Assembly: GCA_902612345.1 (NCBI GenBank)
Contig: CACMDE010000007.1
Span: forward strand, 1-64,000
DNA: 64,000 nt
Direction of reading: 5' to 3'
DNA from: an uncultured Pelagibacteraceae bacterium
GTDB lineage: Bacteria > Pseudomonadota > Alphaproteobacteria > Pelagibacterales > Pelagibacteraceae
Shown: piece by piece, positions 1-8,372 of the stretch
Layout of the letters: each line of letters opens with the position of its first letter
Numbering within the stretch: the stretch's first letter is position 1
Translations under genes and position numbers: made by a program
Notes under the pieces: model-generated
What the model saw: the letters and a program-made list of their open reading frames with translations, nothing else
What the model was told of the DNA's origin: nothing
Databases searched by the model: none

Positions 1-260
1 TGTGTAAAAGCTCTTGTGACTTTAAAGGTTTTGTTTGGATCAAGCTTTATTAAAATTCTTGAAATATTTTTTTTAGATTTATCTGAATTAGAGTTAAATT
101 TATTTGTTTTTGAGAGTTTTCGGATTTTTTCAACTAGATTAAAAAATGTTTCTCCCTCTTGATCTTTTATTACTTTTCCAAGTACAAAACCTAAATATCT
201 AACATCTTCTCGGAGTGATTTTGTAGGAATTCTGTCGTAATAGAGGTCTCTTTTTATCAT
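1..260 (-). CDS. ppc: Phosphoenolpyruvate carboxylase, N-terminal fragment (cut by window edge)
   Basis: I translated this from the ATG at 260 on the minus strand. The frame stays open to base 1, giving about 86 residues. The N-terminal pattern SLREDVRYLGFVLGKVI, then EGETFFNLVEKIRKL and a later KTFKVTRAFT, matches the start of bacterial PEP carboxylase (LRxDVxxLGxxLGxVI ... LVExIRxL ... RAF). The enzyme carboxylates PEP to oxaloacetate in the cytoplasm (anaplerosis). The catalytic His and Arg residues lie outside the window. It starts 21 bp after the FAH-family gene, so it may be co-transcribed with the leftward sugar operon, although it is a housekeeping gene. Identification rests on N-terminal similarity only. 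Confidence 0.85.
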   Translation of the reverse strand, partial: MIKRDLYYDRIPTKSLREDVRYLGFVLGKVIKDQEGETFFNLVEKIRKLSKTNKFNSNSDKSKKNISRILIKLDPNKTFKVTRAFT

Positions 261-281
261 TAGATTGTAATGATAATATTT

Positions 282-1130
282 TTATTCTTTATAAGCAACA
301 ACGCTATGTTTTTGTTCACCTAACTTATCTATACCTAAAGTAACTTCCTCTCCACCTTTTAAAAACCTTGGAGGTTTCATGTTTTCCCCAACACCTGGGG
401 GAGTGCCAGTACAACAGATATCTCCAGGATGCAAACTCATGCATGAACTCATGTAAGATACTAACTCTTTAACTCCAAAAATCATTTTCTCAGTATTTCC
501 AGTTTGCATTCTTTCACCATTCACATCTAAATACATATTTAATTTATCATAGTCAGTAAGCTCATCTTTTGTAATAATATAAGGACCTATTGGACCAAAT
601 GTATCAAAACCCTTACCTTTATCCCAGGTCAATCCTTTATTTTTTTGAAAATTTCTTTCACTTACATCATTTACTAAAAAAAAACCCAAGACGTGGTCCA
701 AAGCATTTTCCACGCTTACATTTATTGCCTTTTTCCCGATGACAAAACCTAATTCAACTTCCCAGTCTGTATGTTCTGAACCTTTAGGAACTATTATTGG
801 ATCATTAGGTCCAACAATACAACTTGTAAACTTCGAAAAAATAATAGGTTCCTTTGGTATTGGAAGATTCTGTTCCTCAGCATGATCTTTAAAATTTAAC
901 CCTATGCCAATAAACTTTGACGGATTTGAAACACAAGGCCCTATTCTTAAATTTGAATCTAAAATTAGTAAATCATTTATATTTATTTTTTTTATTTTTT
1001 CTAAAGTTTCAAAATTTAAATTATCAGGATTTAAATCACCTATTACAGAGGACAAATCTCTAAAATTATTTTGATTATCAATTAATGCTGGTTTTTCAGA
1101 TCCAATATTACCTATTCTTAATAATTTCAT
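282..1130 (-). CDS. Fumarylacetoacetate hydrolase (FAH) family protein
   Basis: This 282-residue protein has the FAH fold at about residues 70-280. The metal ligands are visible: the WEVE motif with E124 and E126, and D155 in LVNDVSERN. It also has the family's HPGDIxxTGTPPGVG block near 234-248. Members hydrolyse or decarboxylate beta-diketo or acylpyruvate acids. Close bacterial relatives are 2,4-diketo-3-deoxy-L-fuconate hydrolases and misnamed ureidoglycolate lyases. It is the last catabolic gene of the leftward sugar operon, 16 bp after the ROK kinase, so cleavage of a diketo sugar acid to pyruvate plus a small acid is a reasonable inference. The exact substrate cannot be read from the sequence. 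Confidence 0.85.
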   Translation of the reverse strand: MKLLRIGNIGSEKPALIDNQNNFRDLSSVIGDLNPDNLNFETLEKIKKININDLLILDSNLRIGPCVSNPSKFIGIGLNFKDHAEEQNLPIPKEPIIFSKFTSCIVGPNDPIIVPKGSEHTDWEVELGFVIGKKAINVSVENALDHVLGFFLVNDVSERNFQKNKGLTWDKGKGFDTFGPIGPYIITKDELTDYDKLNMYLDVNGERMQTGNTEKMIFGVKELVSYMSSCMSLHPGDICCTGTPPGVGENMKPPRFLKGGEEVTLGIDKLGEQKHSVVAYKE

Positions 1131-1146
1131 AAATTAATTATATAAA

Positions 1147-2046
1147 TTAATAATTAATATTTCTACCTAATCTTGCCGCACCTCTCACACCACTTGCATC
1201 ACCAAACTTTGGTTTTAAAAAGATACCTTCAAATTCATTACCGGCAACAAATTTTCTAACTTTTGATTGAATTTCATTAAAAAAGTCAATTTCATTTGAC
1301 AAACCACCTCCAAAAATAAAGACATCAGGATCTAGAATATTTACTACTGATGCAATAGCCATTGATAAATTATCTTTAAATTCTTCAATTATTTTTTCAG
1401 CATCAAGGTCGTGTTTTCTATAAAGTTCGAAAATTTCATGGGCTTTTAAATCTTTTTTAAAGTCCTTCTTAAATTTTTTAGATAAACTTAAGCCAGATAT
1501 TGAACTTTCAATTTCGCCTTCTCTCAAATTATTTTTTTTGACTTTTGTTTCCTTGCCAATTAATGGAAGTTGATTGTGTCCCCACTCACCCGTAATTCCA
1601 TGAGGACCTGAGACGATTTTTTTATCTATTACTAAACCACCTCCAACACCAGATCCTAAAATTATTCCAAATACAATTTTATAATGTTTTCCTGAACCGT
1701 CTATAGCTTCTGACAAAGTAAAACAATTTGCATCGTTTTCACAAAAAATTTCTCTACCAATAGCTTCGCGTAAGTCTTTTTGGAAAGGTTTATTGTTTAT
1801 CCAATCGCAATTTGGTGAATTTTTAATTAATCCAGTGTGAATAGAATGTATACCTGGATGACATAAACCAATTGGCAATTCTTTTCCACTTTTTGACTCA
1901 ATATTTTTAACAATTTCACAAATACTTTTAATTATAGATTTGTAATCTTTTGGGCAATTAATTCTTGATCTGCCCGTCTCTTCTCCATTATCATGTAACA
2001 AAATATACTCTATTTTTGTTGCACCTACATCGATTCCAATTTGCAT
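1147..2046 (-). CDS. ROK-family sugar kinase lacking the zinc-binding Cys motif
   Basis: This 299-residue protein has the ROK/actin-like ATPase layout. DVGATK at 6-11 is the phosphate loop, ENDAN at 103-107 carries the catalytic Asp105, GSGVGGG at 131-137 binds ATP, and GEWGH at 153-157 supplies the usual sugar/zinc-site Glu and His. Where most ROK kinases carry CxCGxxGCxE, this protein has a Lys/Asn/Glu stretch at about 169-182 with no cysteine, so the structural zinc is probably absent. Relatives phosphorylate glucose, fructose, mannose or N-acetyl-hexosamines. It sits 1 bp from the aldo/keto reductase gene in the leftward operon. A cytoplasmic hexokinase role is likely; substrate unknown. 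Confidence 0.85.
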   Translation of the reverse strand: MQIGIDVGATKIEYILLHDNGEETGRSRINCPKDYKSIIKSICEIVKNIESKSGKELPIGLCHPGIHSIHTGLIKNSPNCDWINNKPFQKDLREAIGREIFCENDANCFTLSEAIDGSGKHYKIVFGIILGSGVGGGLVIDKKIVSGPHGITGEWGHNQLPLIGKETKVKKNNLREGEIESSISGLSLSKKFKKDFKKDLKAHEIFELYRKHDLDAEKIIEEFKDNLSMAIASVVNILDPDVFIFGGGLSNEIDFFNEIQSKVRKFVAGNEFEGIFLKPKFGDASGVRGAARLGRNINY

Positions 2047-2047
2047 A

Positions 2048-3073
2048 TCAATATGAACTAGATTGTTGCCAAATATTTATATTTCCATCTTTTGCCTTTT
2101 TATTTATATTCTTTATCTCATCTTTTGAGAAATATAAATTATCCAGACTTTCTAAATTTTCCTTTAATTGACTTAAACTTTTTACCCCAACTAATGAAGA
2201 TGTGACGGTTTTATTATACAATGTCCATGCTATTGCCATTTGAGATAAAGTTTGACCTCTTTTAAGTGCTAAATTATTCAAATCAGATATAATCTTAATA
2301 TTCCTTTTTGTTATTAAAGATTTATCTAAATAAGATGTTTTATCATTTGCCCTTGAATTAACAGGTATATTTTTTAAATATTTATCAGAAAGCATCCCTT
2401 GAGCTAATGGTGAAAAAATTATACATCCTATCTTCAGTCTTTTTATTGTTTTGATTAAGTCTTTTTCTATCCATCGATTTATAAGTGAGTAAGAGGGTTG
2501 ATGAATAAATAAATTTATTTTTTTTGACTTTAAAATTCTATAAATTTGTAAAGTTTTCTTTGAAGAATAAGAAGATATTCCTATATATAAGGCTTTACCA
2601 GATTTATAAATTGACTCAAGTGCATCAACAGTTTCCTCTAGAGGTGTATCAGGGTCAAACCTGTGAGAATAAAAAATATCTAAATAATCAAGCTTCATTC
2701 TTTTTAAACTCTGGTCACAGCTTGCTATTATATGTTTTTTAGATCCCCACTCTCCATATGGACCATCCCACATGTCATAACCAGCCTTAGACGAAATAAT
2801 TAATTCATCTCTATATTTTTTTAACTCTTTAGTTATAATTTTTCCAAAATTTGTTTCTGTACTTCCGTAAGGTGGTCCGTAATTATTTGCTAAATCAAAA
2901 TGAGTGATACCTTTATCAAAAGCATAAAATAATATTTTTTTTATCTTTGATAATCTAATGTTCTTTCCAAAATTGTGCCATAAACCTAAACTGATCAAAG
3001 GTAAGGAAATTCCACTGTTACCACATTTCCTATAAGTCATTTGATTATATCTTTTAGGTGTAGCGTAATACAT
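2048..3073 (-). CDS. Aldo/keto reductase (YghZ/GPR-like)
   Basis: This 341-residue NADPH-dependent aldo/keto reductase is a (beta/alpha)8 barrel. The catalytic tetrad is visible as D60 and Y65 (FDLANNYG), K96 (SSKAGYDMW) and H137 (FYSHRFDP). The GxxYGxxE-type loop and the MWDGPYGEWGS segment resemble E. coli YghZ/L-glyceraldehyde-3-phosphate reductase and potassium-channel-beta-type reductases. It probably interconverts a sugar or aldehyde and the corresponding alcohol, or detoxifies an aldehyde made by the pathway. It lies within the leftward operon, 1 bp after the PfkB kinase gene. The reaction in this pathway is an inference. Confidence 0.85.
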   Translation of the reverse strand: MYYATPKRYNQMTYRKCGNSGISLPLISLGLWHNFGKNIRLSKIKKILFYAFDKGITHFDLANNYGPPYGSTETNFGKIITKELKKYRDELIISSKAGYDMWDGPYGEWGSKKHIIASCDQSLKRMKLDYLDIFYSHRFDPDTPLEETVDALESIYKSGKALYIGISSYSSKKTLQIYRILKSKKINLFIHQPSYSLINRWIEKDLIKTIKRLKIGCIIFSPLAQGMLSDKYLKNIPVNSRANDKTSYLDKSLITKRNIKIISDLNNLALKRGQTLSQMAIAWTLYNKTVTSSLVGVKSLSQLKENLESLDNLYFSKDEIKNINKKAKDGNINIWQQSSSY

Positions 3074-3074
3074 T

Positions 3075-3989
3075 TCAGTATTTTTCTATTTCCTTTATTT
3101 TTGGCATTGAGTTAGCCGCACCAATCTTTGTAGTAGAAATTGCAGCAACTTTGTTAGCAAATTCTAATGCATCTTTAAATTTGTAATCGTTTGCTAGTGC
3201 AAATGCAAATGCTCCATTAAAAGCATCTCCAGCTCCAGTTGTATCTACTACCTTATTCTTAAGTTTAAACGTATCAACAAAATACTTTTCTTGTTTGTTT
3301 GCAAAATATAAGCCTTTTTCTCCAAGTGTGATTATAATATTTTTAATACCTTTATCCAAAAAATCTTTAGCTGCACTTTGTATATCACTTTTACTTTTTA
3401 AATCTTTTTTTAAATAATATCCTGCTTCTAATTCATTTGGTGTAAAAAAATCAATATTAGAAAATAATTTTTGATCTATATCTATTGCAGGTGCTGGATT
3501 TAAAATTGTGATACAACCATTATCTTTTGCTTTTTTTAAAGCATATAATGTAGTCTTTGTAGGAGTTTCTAATTGAGTTAAAAAGATATTTGATTTAACA
3601 AATATATCTTTCAAATTATCGATATCTTCGTTTTTAATTGAACCTGCAGCTCCAGGAACAATAGTAATTGCATTTTCACCTGAGGTTTCATTTACAAATA
3701 TTCCAGCAACACCTGTGTTTAAAGTTTTATCTTGAATAATATATTTAGTTTTAACTCCACTATCTTTAAATGTGGCTAAAGCCATATCAGAGTAGTTATC
3801 TTTTCCAATTTTAGAAACAAATTGTACATCTGCTCCAAGTCTTGCAGCAGAAATAGCTTGATTTGATCCTTTGCCTCCAGGTCCAGTTATATGATTATTT
3901 CCTATTACAGTTTGGCCAGTTAGTGGTATTTGTTTGCTAAAAAAAGACAAATCAGCCACAAAAACTCCAAACACAATTATAGTTTTCAT
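3075..3989 (-). CDS. rbsK: Ribokinase-like PfkB carbohydrate kinase
   Basis: This 304-residue PfkB-family kinase has the N-terminal substrate motif GGKGSNQA at 38-45, and the C-terminal DTTGAGDAF at 249-257 carries the catalytic base D255 and the anion hole. Both match ribokinase (RbsK), which phosphorylates D-ribose at O5. It follows a FucU/RbsD-type mutarotase by 7 bp and lies downstream of an RbsBC-like importer, so a ribose or similar pentose/hexose route is the simplest reading. IolC of the inositol pathway is also PfkB-family, so a 2-deoxy-5-keto-gluconate kinase role cannot be ruled out in an operon headed by IolD. Family assignment is firm, substrate moderate. Confidence 0.85.
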   Translation of the reverse strand: MKTIIVFGVFVADLSFFSKQIPLTGQTVIGNNHITGPGGKGSNQAISAARLGADVQFVSKIGKDNYSDMALATFKDSGVKTKYIIQDKTLNTGVAGIFVNETSGENAITIVPGAAGSIKNEDIDNLKDIFVKSNIFLTQLETPTKTTLYALKKAKDNGCITILNPAPAIDIDQKLFSNIDFFTPNELEAGYYLKKDLKSKSDIQSAAKDFLDKGIKNIIITLGEKGLYFANKQEKYFVDTFKLKNKVVDTTGAGDAFNGAFAFALANDYKFKDALEFANKVAAISTTKIGAANSMPKIKEIEKY

Positions 3990-3996
3990 TGATTAA

Positions 3997-4458
3997 TTAT
4001 TTCCAAACTTTTCCATTTGGTAAAATAACTCCTTTAGTCAATATAAAACAACCAAATGGTCTAGCATCGCTTGTTGAAACAATACAGTAGGCTTTTTTTG
4101 CAATACTGTAGAATTCTTCTCTTTCAATTGATCCTACTTTCCAGTTTTTGCCTGAAACCTTTTTAACAATTTTTATAAATTCCTTATGTGTTTGTGTTAA
4201 CTTTTTAGGTTTATTATCAACTTCCATTCTATAAACAGAAAAATTTCCATTCTTTACAGAAAAACTATCTAAAGGAAAAACTGAAAGTATAGCCTCTGCA
4301 GCTTTTGGTATATTTACGCCATCTAGACGTATGGTATTTTTATTATATTTATTAGATGGAAAATTAGCGTCAGCCAGAATTAATTGTTCTCCATGACCCA
4401 TCGATCTTAGATGAAATAATAGGTCAGGACTTAAAGTAGGATTTATATTAATTAACAT
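3997..4458 (-). CDS. fucU: RbsD/FucU-family sugar mutarotase
   Basis: This 153-residue protein starts like E. coli FucU (about 140 residues). It has SPDLLFHLRSMGHGE with H22 at the position of the catalytic His of RbsD/FucU, then ADANFPS, RLDG at about 45-48 and a PLDSF segment. The family catalyses anomer or pyranose/furanose interconversion of ribose or fucose so that the right form reaches the kinase or dehydrogenase. It is encoded just before the ribokinase-like gene and just after the terminator that follows the binding-protein gene. It looks closer to FucU than to RbsD by eye, which leaves the sugar open. Confidence 0.85.
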   Translation of the reverse strand: MLININPTLSPDLLFHLRSMGHGEQLILADANFPSNKYNKNTIRLDGVNIPKAAEAILSVFPLDSFSVKNGNFSVYRMEVDNKPKKLTQTHKEFIKIVKKVSGKNWKVGSIEREEFYSIAKKAYCIVSTSDARPFGCFILTKGVILPNGKVWK

Positions 4459-4473
4459 TTCAAACTTATATTA

Positions 4474-4508
4474 AATAAAAAAAGGGTGAAATGTAAAATT
4501 CCACCCTT
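4474..4508 (-). terminator. Intrinsic terminator after the leftward substrate-binding-protein gene
   Basis: Read on the minus strand, AAGGGTGG (4508-4501) pairs with CACCCTT (4488-4482), enclosing a short AT-rich loop region, and is followed by a run of T (4483-4474). It lies 18 bp after the stop of the binding-protein gene and before the mutarotase gene. Inside an operon, such a hairpin would lower expression of downstream kinase and enzyme genes or stabilise the upstream mRNA. Confidence 0.8.
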
Positions 4509-4526
4509 AATTTTAATTACTAACCT

Positions 4527-5450
4527 TTATTTAAAGTCGTTAGCATTCTTTTTGGTAACTAACTGAGTTCCAGTATCAATGTTTAGATCAATACTTCCCC
4601 CATTAGCCAGTTCTAAAGCATATTTAACTCCATATGCTCCCATATTATATGAGAATTGAGCAATAGTTGCTGTCATCTCTCCTGCTAAAATACTCTTAGC
4701 GGCATCAGGAGTTGCATCAAATCCAACAACAATTACATCATTCATATCTGCATCTTTAAGTGCTTGCATTGCACCTAAACCCATATTGTCATTTGAAGCA
4801 AAGATTGCTTTGATATTTGGATTTTTTAAAATTATTGACTCAGTTACAGATCTTCCTTTTGCTGTATCCCATTCAGCTGTTTGAGTAGCAACAATTTTTA
4901 AGCCACAATTTTTAAACCCTTTAATTGCTCCATCTCTTCTTAGCAATGCAGTAGATTGAGACTCAATTCCAGTAAGTATCGCAACATCAGATCCTTTTGG
5001 AGTTTTATCACATATAAATTTAGCAGCTAACTCTGCACCATTCATATTATTAGTTCCAATGAATGTTACTCCTTCGTTAATACCTTTTGTATCAACAAAT
5101 ACAACTGGCACTCCACTTTTGATTGCATCATCTACAATTGGAGCAAATGCATTAGGATCACCTGGCGCTAGTGCAATTGCATCAACACCTTTTGCAAGTT
5201 GGTCTTCAACTTGGTTTATCTGCGCTTGAACATCGCCTTCTTGAGGTGGTGCTACTAAAACAAGATCTACTCCTAATTTTGCTGCTTCCTCTTTAGCTCC
5301 TTTTTCTACAGATGCCCAAAACGGGTTTCCAGATCCAGGACCTTTGATGCTAAATAAAATTCTTTTATCTGCATTTGAAGAAGTGGCTACACTTAATAGA
5401 AGAAAGACAGATGCAGTTAACACACCTATTAATTTTCTTAACTTATTCAT
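4527..5450 (-). CDS. Periplasmic sugar-binding protein, CUT2 (RbsB-like) ABC importer
   Basis: This 307-residue protein has an N-terminal Sec signal peptide (hydrophobic 7-22, probable cleavage after S-N-A at 25-27) and a Peripla_BP_4 (LacI/RbsB-type) ligand domain. Visible family features are NPFWASVEKGAKEEA near the N-terminus, a DQLAKGVDAIALAP segment, the ASNDNMGLGAMQAL region and GFDATPDA. It delivers a monosaccharide to the permease encoded next. The ATG has a strong Shine-Dalgarno, AGGGGAG. The 111-bp gap before it (after the permease gene) holds only AT-rich sequence. An RbsD/RbsK-type neighbourhood suggests ribose or a similar sugar, but the ligand cannot be called from sequence. Confidence 0.9.
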   Translation of the reverse strand: MNKLRKLIGVLTASVFLLLSVATSSNADKRILFSIKGPGSGNPFWASVEKGAKEEAAKLGVDLVLVAPPQEGDVQAQINQVEDQLAKGVDAIALAPGDPNAFAPIVDDAIKSGVPVVFVDTKGINEGVTFIGTNNMNGAELAAKFICDKTPKGSDVAILTGIESQSTALLRRDGAIKGFKNCGLKIVATQTAEWDTAKGRSVTESIILKNPNIKAIFASNDNMGLGAMQALKDADMNDVIVVGFDATPDAAKSILAGEMTATIAQFSYNMGAYGVKYALELANGGSIDLNIDTGTQLVTKKNANDFK

Positions 5451-5561
5451 ATTTATCTCCCCTTTAACAATTAATTATTAAAAAATTAATTTAATAAAAT
5501 TTTTCATTAAAATTCAACATTTTATAAAAATTGATAAACTATATACAACTATCAAGTGTAT

Positions 5562-6599
5562 TTATTTCCTTGTTCCTAGATCTCTTCTCAAAACATCGAC
5601 ATAAACAGCTAGTACTATAATTGAACCTATTAACACTTGTTGCCAAAAAGAACTAACATCCATTAAATTTAGTCCATTCCTAAGAATGCCCATTATCATA
5701 ACACCAGCAAATACACCAAGAACTGTCCCTCTTCCTCCAAAAAAACTGGCTCCCCCAATTATACATGCTGCTATAGCGTCTAACTCAGATTGCAAACCAG
5801 CATTAGGATATCCTGAGTCTGCTCTTCCTGCTAAGATTAGTGCACCTATTCCAGATAAAAATCCACACAATGAATATACTATCACCAAAATTTTGTTTAC
5901 ATTCACTCCTGATGCTCTTGCTGCATTAGGATTTCCACCTATCGCATAAATCCATTTACCAGTGCGGGTATGATTCATAAATATCCAAAAAATAATATAA
6001 ACAATTGCTATCAAGACTAAACTCACTGGAAGGTATTGTGATTTTTCGAGACCCAACCATGTTAAATCAATACGTCCATGACCAAGATATCTTACTTCAT
6101 CGGTAAAACCACTTATTGGAGTCCCACCAGAAATAAGATTACCTGCACCTCTAAATATATAAAGTGTTCCAAGAGTCATAATAAAAGGGTGAGGCATCCG
6201 TAATAATGTGATACCCATTCCATTAATCAATCCACAAAGAAAACCAGCAACAAGAGGAGTTAATACAACAATAAACCAAGGAGCTCCAGCCTTTGCAACA
6301 ATTGCTAAAATCATAAGTGATAACATCATTATAGATCCAACTGATAGATCAATACCTGCAGTTACAATTACCATGAATACACCTAGAGCAAGCATAGATT
6401 GCCATGATATTTGTTTAAAAATATTTGTAACATTTCTCCATGACAAGAATACATCCGGCTGTAGAAAGTGCATAACTACTATCATTATTAATAGTAATAA
6501 TAAAATTCCATATCTATCGAAATAAGGGATTAATTTAAGATATAATGAATTCTTTTCTTGGTCTTTATTTTCCATAATTATTTTTTTCCCATTATCCAT
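5562..6599 (-). CDS. CUT2 sugar ABC transporter permease (RbsC-like)
   Basis: This 345-residue integral membrane protein has about nine to ten hydrophobic segments. It shows the BPD_transp_2 hallmarks GIDLSVGSIM near 85-94, a TLGTLYIFRGAGNLI segment in the middle, the EAA-like loop around GNPNAARASGVNVNK, and AACIIGGASFFGGRGTVLG towards the C-terminus. It forms the transmembrane channel for the adjacent binding protein and ATPase. Its start overlaps the ATPase gene end by 22 nt, which implies translational coupling. The family is certain, the sugar is not. Confidence 0.9.
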   Translation of the reverse strand: MDNGKKIIMENKDQEKNSLYLKLIPYFDRYGILLLLLIMIVVMHFLQPDVFLSWRNVTNIFKQISWQSMLALGVFMVIVTAGIDLSVGSIMMLSLMILAIVAKAGAPWFIVVLTPLVAGFLCGLINGMGITLLRMPHPFIMTLGTLYIFRGAGNLISGGTPISGFTDEVRYLGHGRIDLTWLGLEKSQYLPVSLVLIAIVYIIFWIFMNHTRTGKWIYAIGGNPNAARASGVNVNKILVIVYSLCGFLSGIGALILAGRADSGYPNAGLQSELDAIAACIIGGASFFGGRGTVLGVFAGVMIMGILRNGLNLMDVSSFWQQVLIGSIIVLAVYVDVLRRDLGTRK

Positions 6600-7327
6600 C
6601 CAATTACTTCGTCTCTAGACGTATTTGATAATTCGGATTCTGCAAAATTTGTTCCTTGAAATAATGCCATAACGCGGTCACATACTGCAAAAATATCATC
6701 CATCCTGTGACTAATTACTATTACTCCAACACCAGTTTTTTTTAAGCTGTTGATTAAATCTAAAACTTTTCCAACTTCTTTTATTGCTAAGGCTGCTGTA
6801 GGTTCGTCCATTATGACTACTTTAGCATTAAATGCTGTTGATCTTGCAATTGCTACAGCTTGTCTTTGACCTCCTGAAAGTTCTTCAACTTTTTGGTCTG
6901 CACTTTTAACATTGATTTTTAATTTTCCAAGATGCGCATCTGTAAGTTCTTTTATTTTTTTAAAATCTAAAAGTTTAAATAATCCAAGATTTCTTGTTGG
7001 CTCTCTTCCTAAAAAAATATTTTCTCCTATTGGAAGATTTCCTGCTAGTGCTAAATCCTGATAAACCATTTCTAAGCCAAGATTTTGTGAGTCTTTTGGG
7101 CTTTCAAGTACTTCCTTTTTACCTTCAAAAAATAAAGAACCGTTACTTGGTTTATAAAGTCCTGACAAAACCTTCATTAATGTAGTTTTTCCAGCTCCAT
7201 TATCTCCTACTACACCAAGACATTCTCCAGAATGAATTTTTAAATTTACATTTTCTAATGCAGTTATTGTTCCAAAATATTTGGTTATTTCTTTTGCCTC
7301 TAAAAGAAGTTGATTTGATATTGGCAT
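6578..7327 (-). CDS. CUT2 sugar ABC transporter ATPase, single-domain FrcA-type
   Basis: This 249-residue protein contains one ABC domain. Walker A is GDNGAGKTT at 41-49, the Q-loop is VYQDLAL at 88-94, the signature LSGGQ is at 150-154, and Walker B is VVIMDEPTAAL at 170-180. CUT2 ATPases such as RbsA and MglA usually have two fused ABC domains of about 500 residues. This half-size form resembles rhizobial FrcA and must act as a homodimer. It is encoded upstream of the permease gene with a 22-nt overlap and energises import by the neighbouring binding protein and permease. Confidence 0.9.
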   Translation of the reverse strand: MPISNQLLLEAKEITKYFGTITALENVNLKIHSGECLGVVGDNGAGKTTLMKVLSGLYKPSNGSLFFEGKKEVLESPKDSQNLGLEMVYQDLALAGNLPIGENIFLGREPTRNLGLFKLLDFKKIKELTDAHLGKLKINVKSADQKVEELSGGQRQAVAIARSTAFNAKVVIMDEPTAALAIKEVGKVLDLINSLKKTGVGVIVISHRMDDIFAVCDRVMALFQGTNFAESELSNTSRDEVIGWIMGKK

Positions 7328-7349
7328 AAATTATGAAAATATAAAAAAT

Positions 7350-8372
7350 TTAATTAATTGCAACAGGTTTTGATGCTAAAAGTCTTACTGTTTTTGATTT
7401 AGCCTGTTTGCAGAATTTTGGTGGTAATTTTTTAGATATGAGGTTCATGTCTTTTAAAACTATTTCTCCCATATTATAAAACGCTGTTTTTAAAGCTCCA
7501 GCTCTGTGAGCTGAAAATAATATATTTTTTTGTTTTCTAATAGGGTCTTTTTTGTGAACCGGTTCATTAGGAAATACATCTGTTGCAACATAAATATCAC
7601 CTTTTTTTAATCTTTTAACTAAATCTTTAAAATTAACGATTGCCGCTCTACTCATCAAAACCAAAATTGAATTTTGTCTCATTTTGTTTATTAGTTTTTT
7701 ATCAATTAAATTTTTGTTTTCTGTTGTTATTGCTGCAAGAACATAAATTATTTCACATTCTTTGAACATTTCTTTTAAACCAACTGATTTAAAACCTAAT
7801 CGACTTATTTGTTTTTTTGGAATCCAAGGATCATATACATTTATTTTTTTAGAAAAAGGAAGTAGCAAGGGGTATAAAGCTTTTGCTAAGTCACCAAAAC
7901 CTAATAACCCTATTTTCTTATTAGTTAATAGCGATGCTTTCATATTGCTTTTAAGACCATAAATTTCTTTACCATTTATAAAATCAAAATGAGAATTATG
8001 AATATTCCTTAACAAAGATAATGTCATGCCTAAAGCAATTTCAGCAACTGGTATTGAAAAAACAGGTGATGTAGCAATTACGTGAATATTTTTTTTGAAA
8101 CAATACTCATAATCAATGTTATTCATAAAATTACTTTCAACATTTATAATACACTTTAATTTTTTAGCTTTAGATAAAAGTTTTTTTTTGAGATCTGGCT
8201 GGCCAATAATAAAAGTTGCCTTATGAATATTTTTTTCATAAAATTTAAGTTTATTTCTTTTTGGAGCTACAATTAAATTATATTTTTTTTTTAATTCTTT
8301 TAGTTTTTTTTTTGTAAAAATTAAATCTAACTTTCTTGGAAATGGATCAGAAATTACAATCGGTTTTACCAT
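7350..8372 (-). CDS. D-isomer-specific 2-hydroxyacid dehydrogenase family protein
   Basis: This 340-residue protein has a catalytic domain split around an NAD-binding Rossmann domain, whose LLGFGDLA loop is a variant GxGxxG. The catalytic triad is visible in order: Arg in MSRAAIVNF, Glu in FPNEPVHKKDP, and His in FSAHRAG. Family members reduce 2-keto acids or oxidise 2-hydroxy acids with NAD(P). It lies between the ATPase gene and a Gfo/Idh/MocA gene (0 bp gap), so it probably handles a hydroxy or keto acid from the sugar pathway. Very Lys-rich, like the whole genome. Substrate unknown. Confidence 0.85.
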   Translation of the reverse strand: MVKPIVISDPFPRKLDLIFTKKKLKELKKKYNLIVAPKRNKLKFYEKNIHKATFIIGQPDLKKKLLSKAKKLKCIINVESNFMNNIDYEYCFKKNIHVIATSPVFSIPVAEIALGMTLSLLRNIHNSHFDFINGKEIYGLKSNMKASLLTNKKIGLLGFGDLAKALYPLLLPFSKKINVYDPWIPKKQISRLGFKSVGLKEMFKECEIIYVLAAITTENKNLIDKKLINKMRQNSILVLMSRAAIVNFKDLVKRLKKGDIYVATDVFPNEPVHKKDPIRKQKNILFSAHRAGALKTAFYNMGEIVLKDMNLISKKLPPKFCKQAKSKTVRLLASKPVAIN

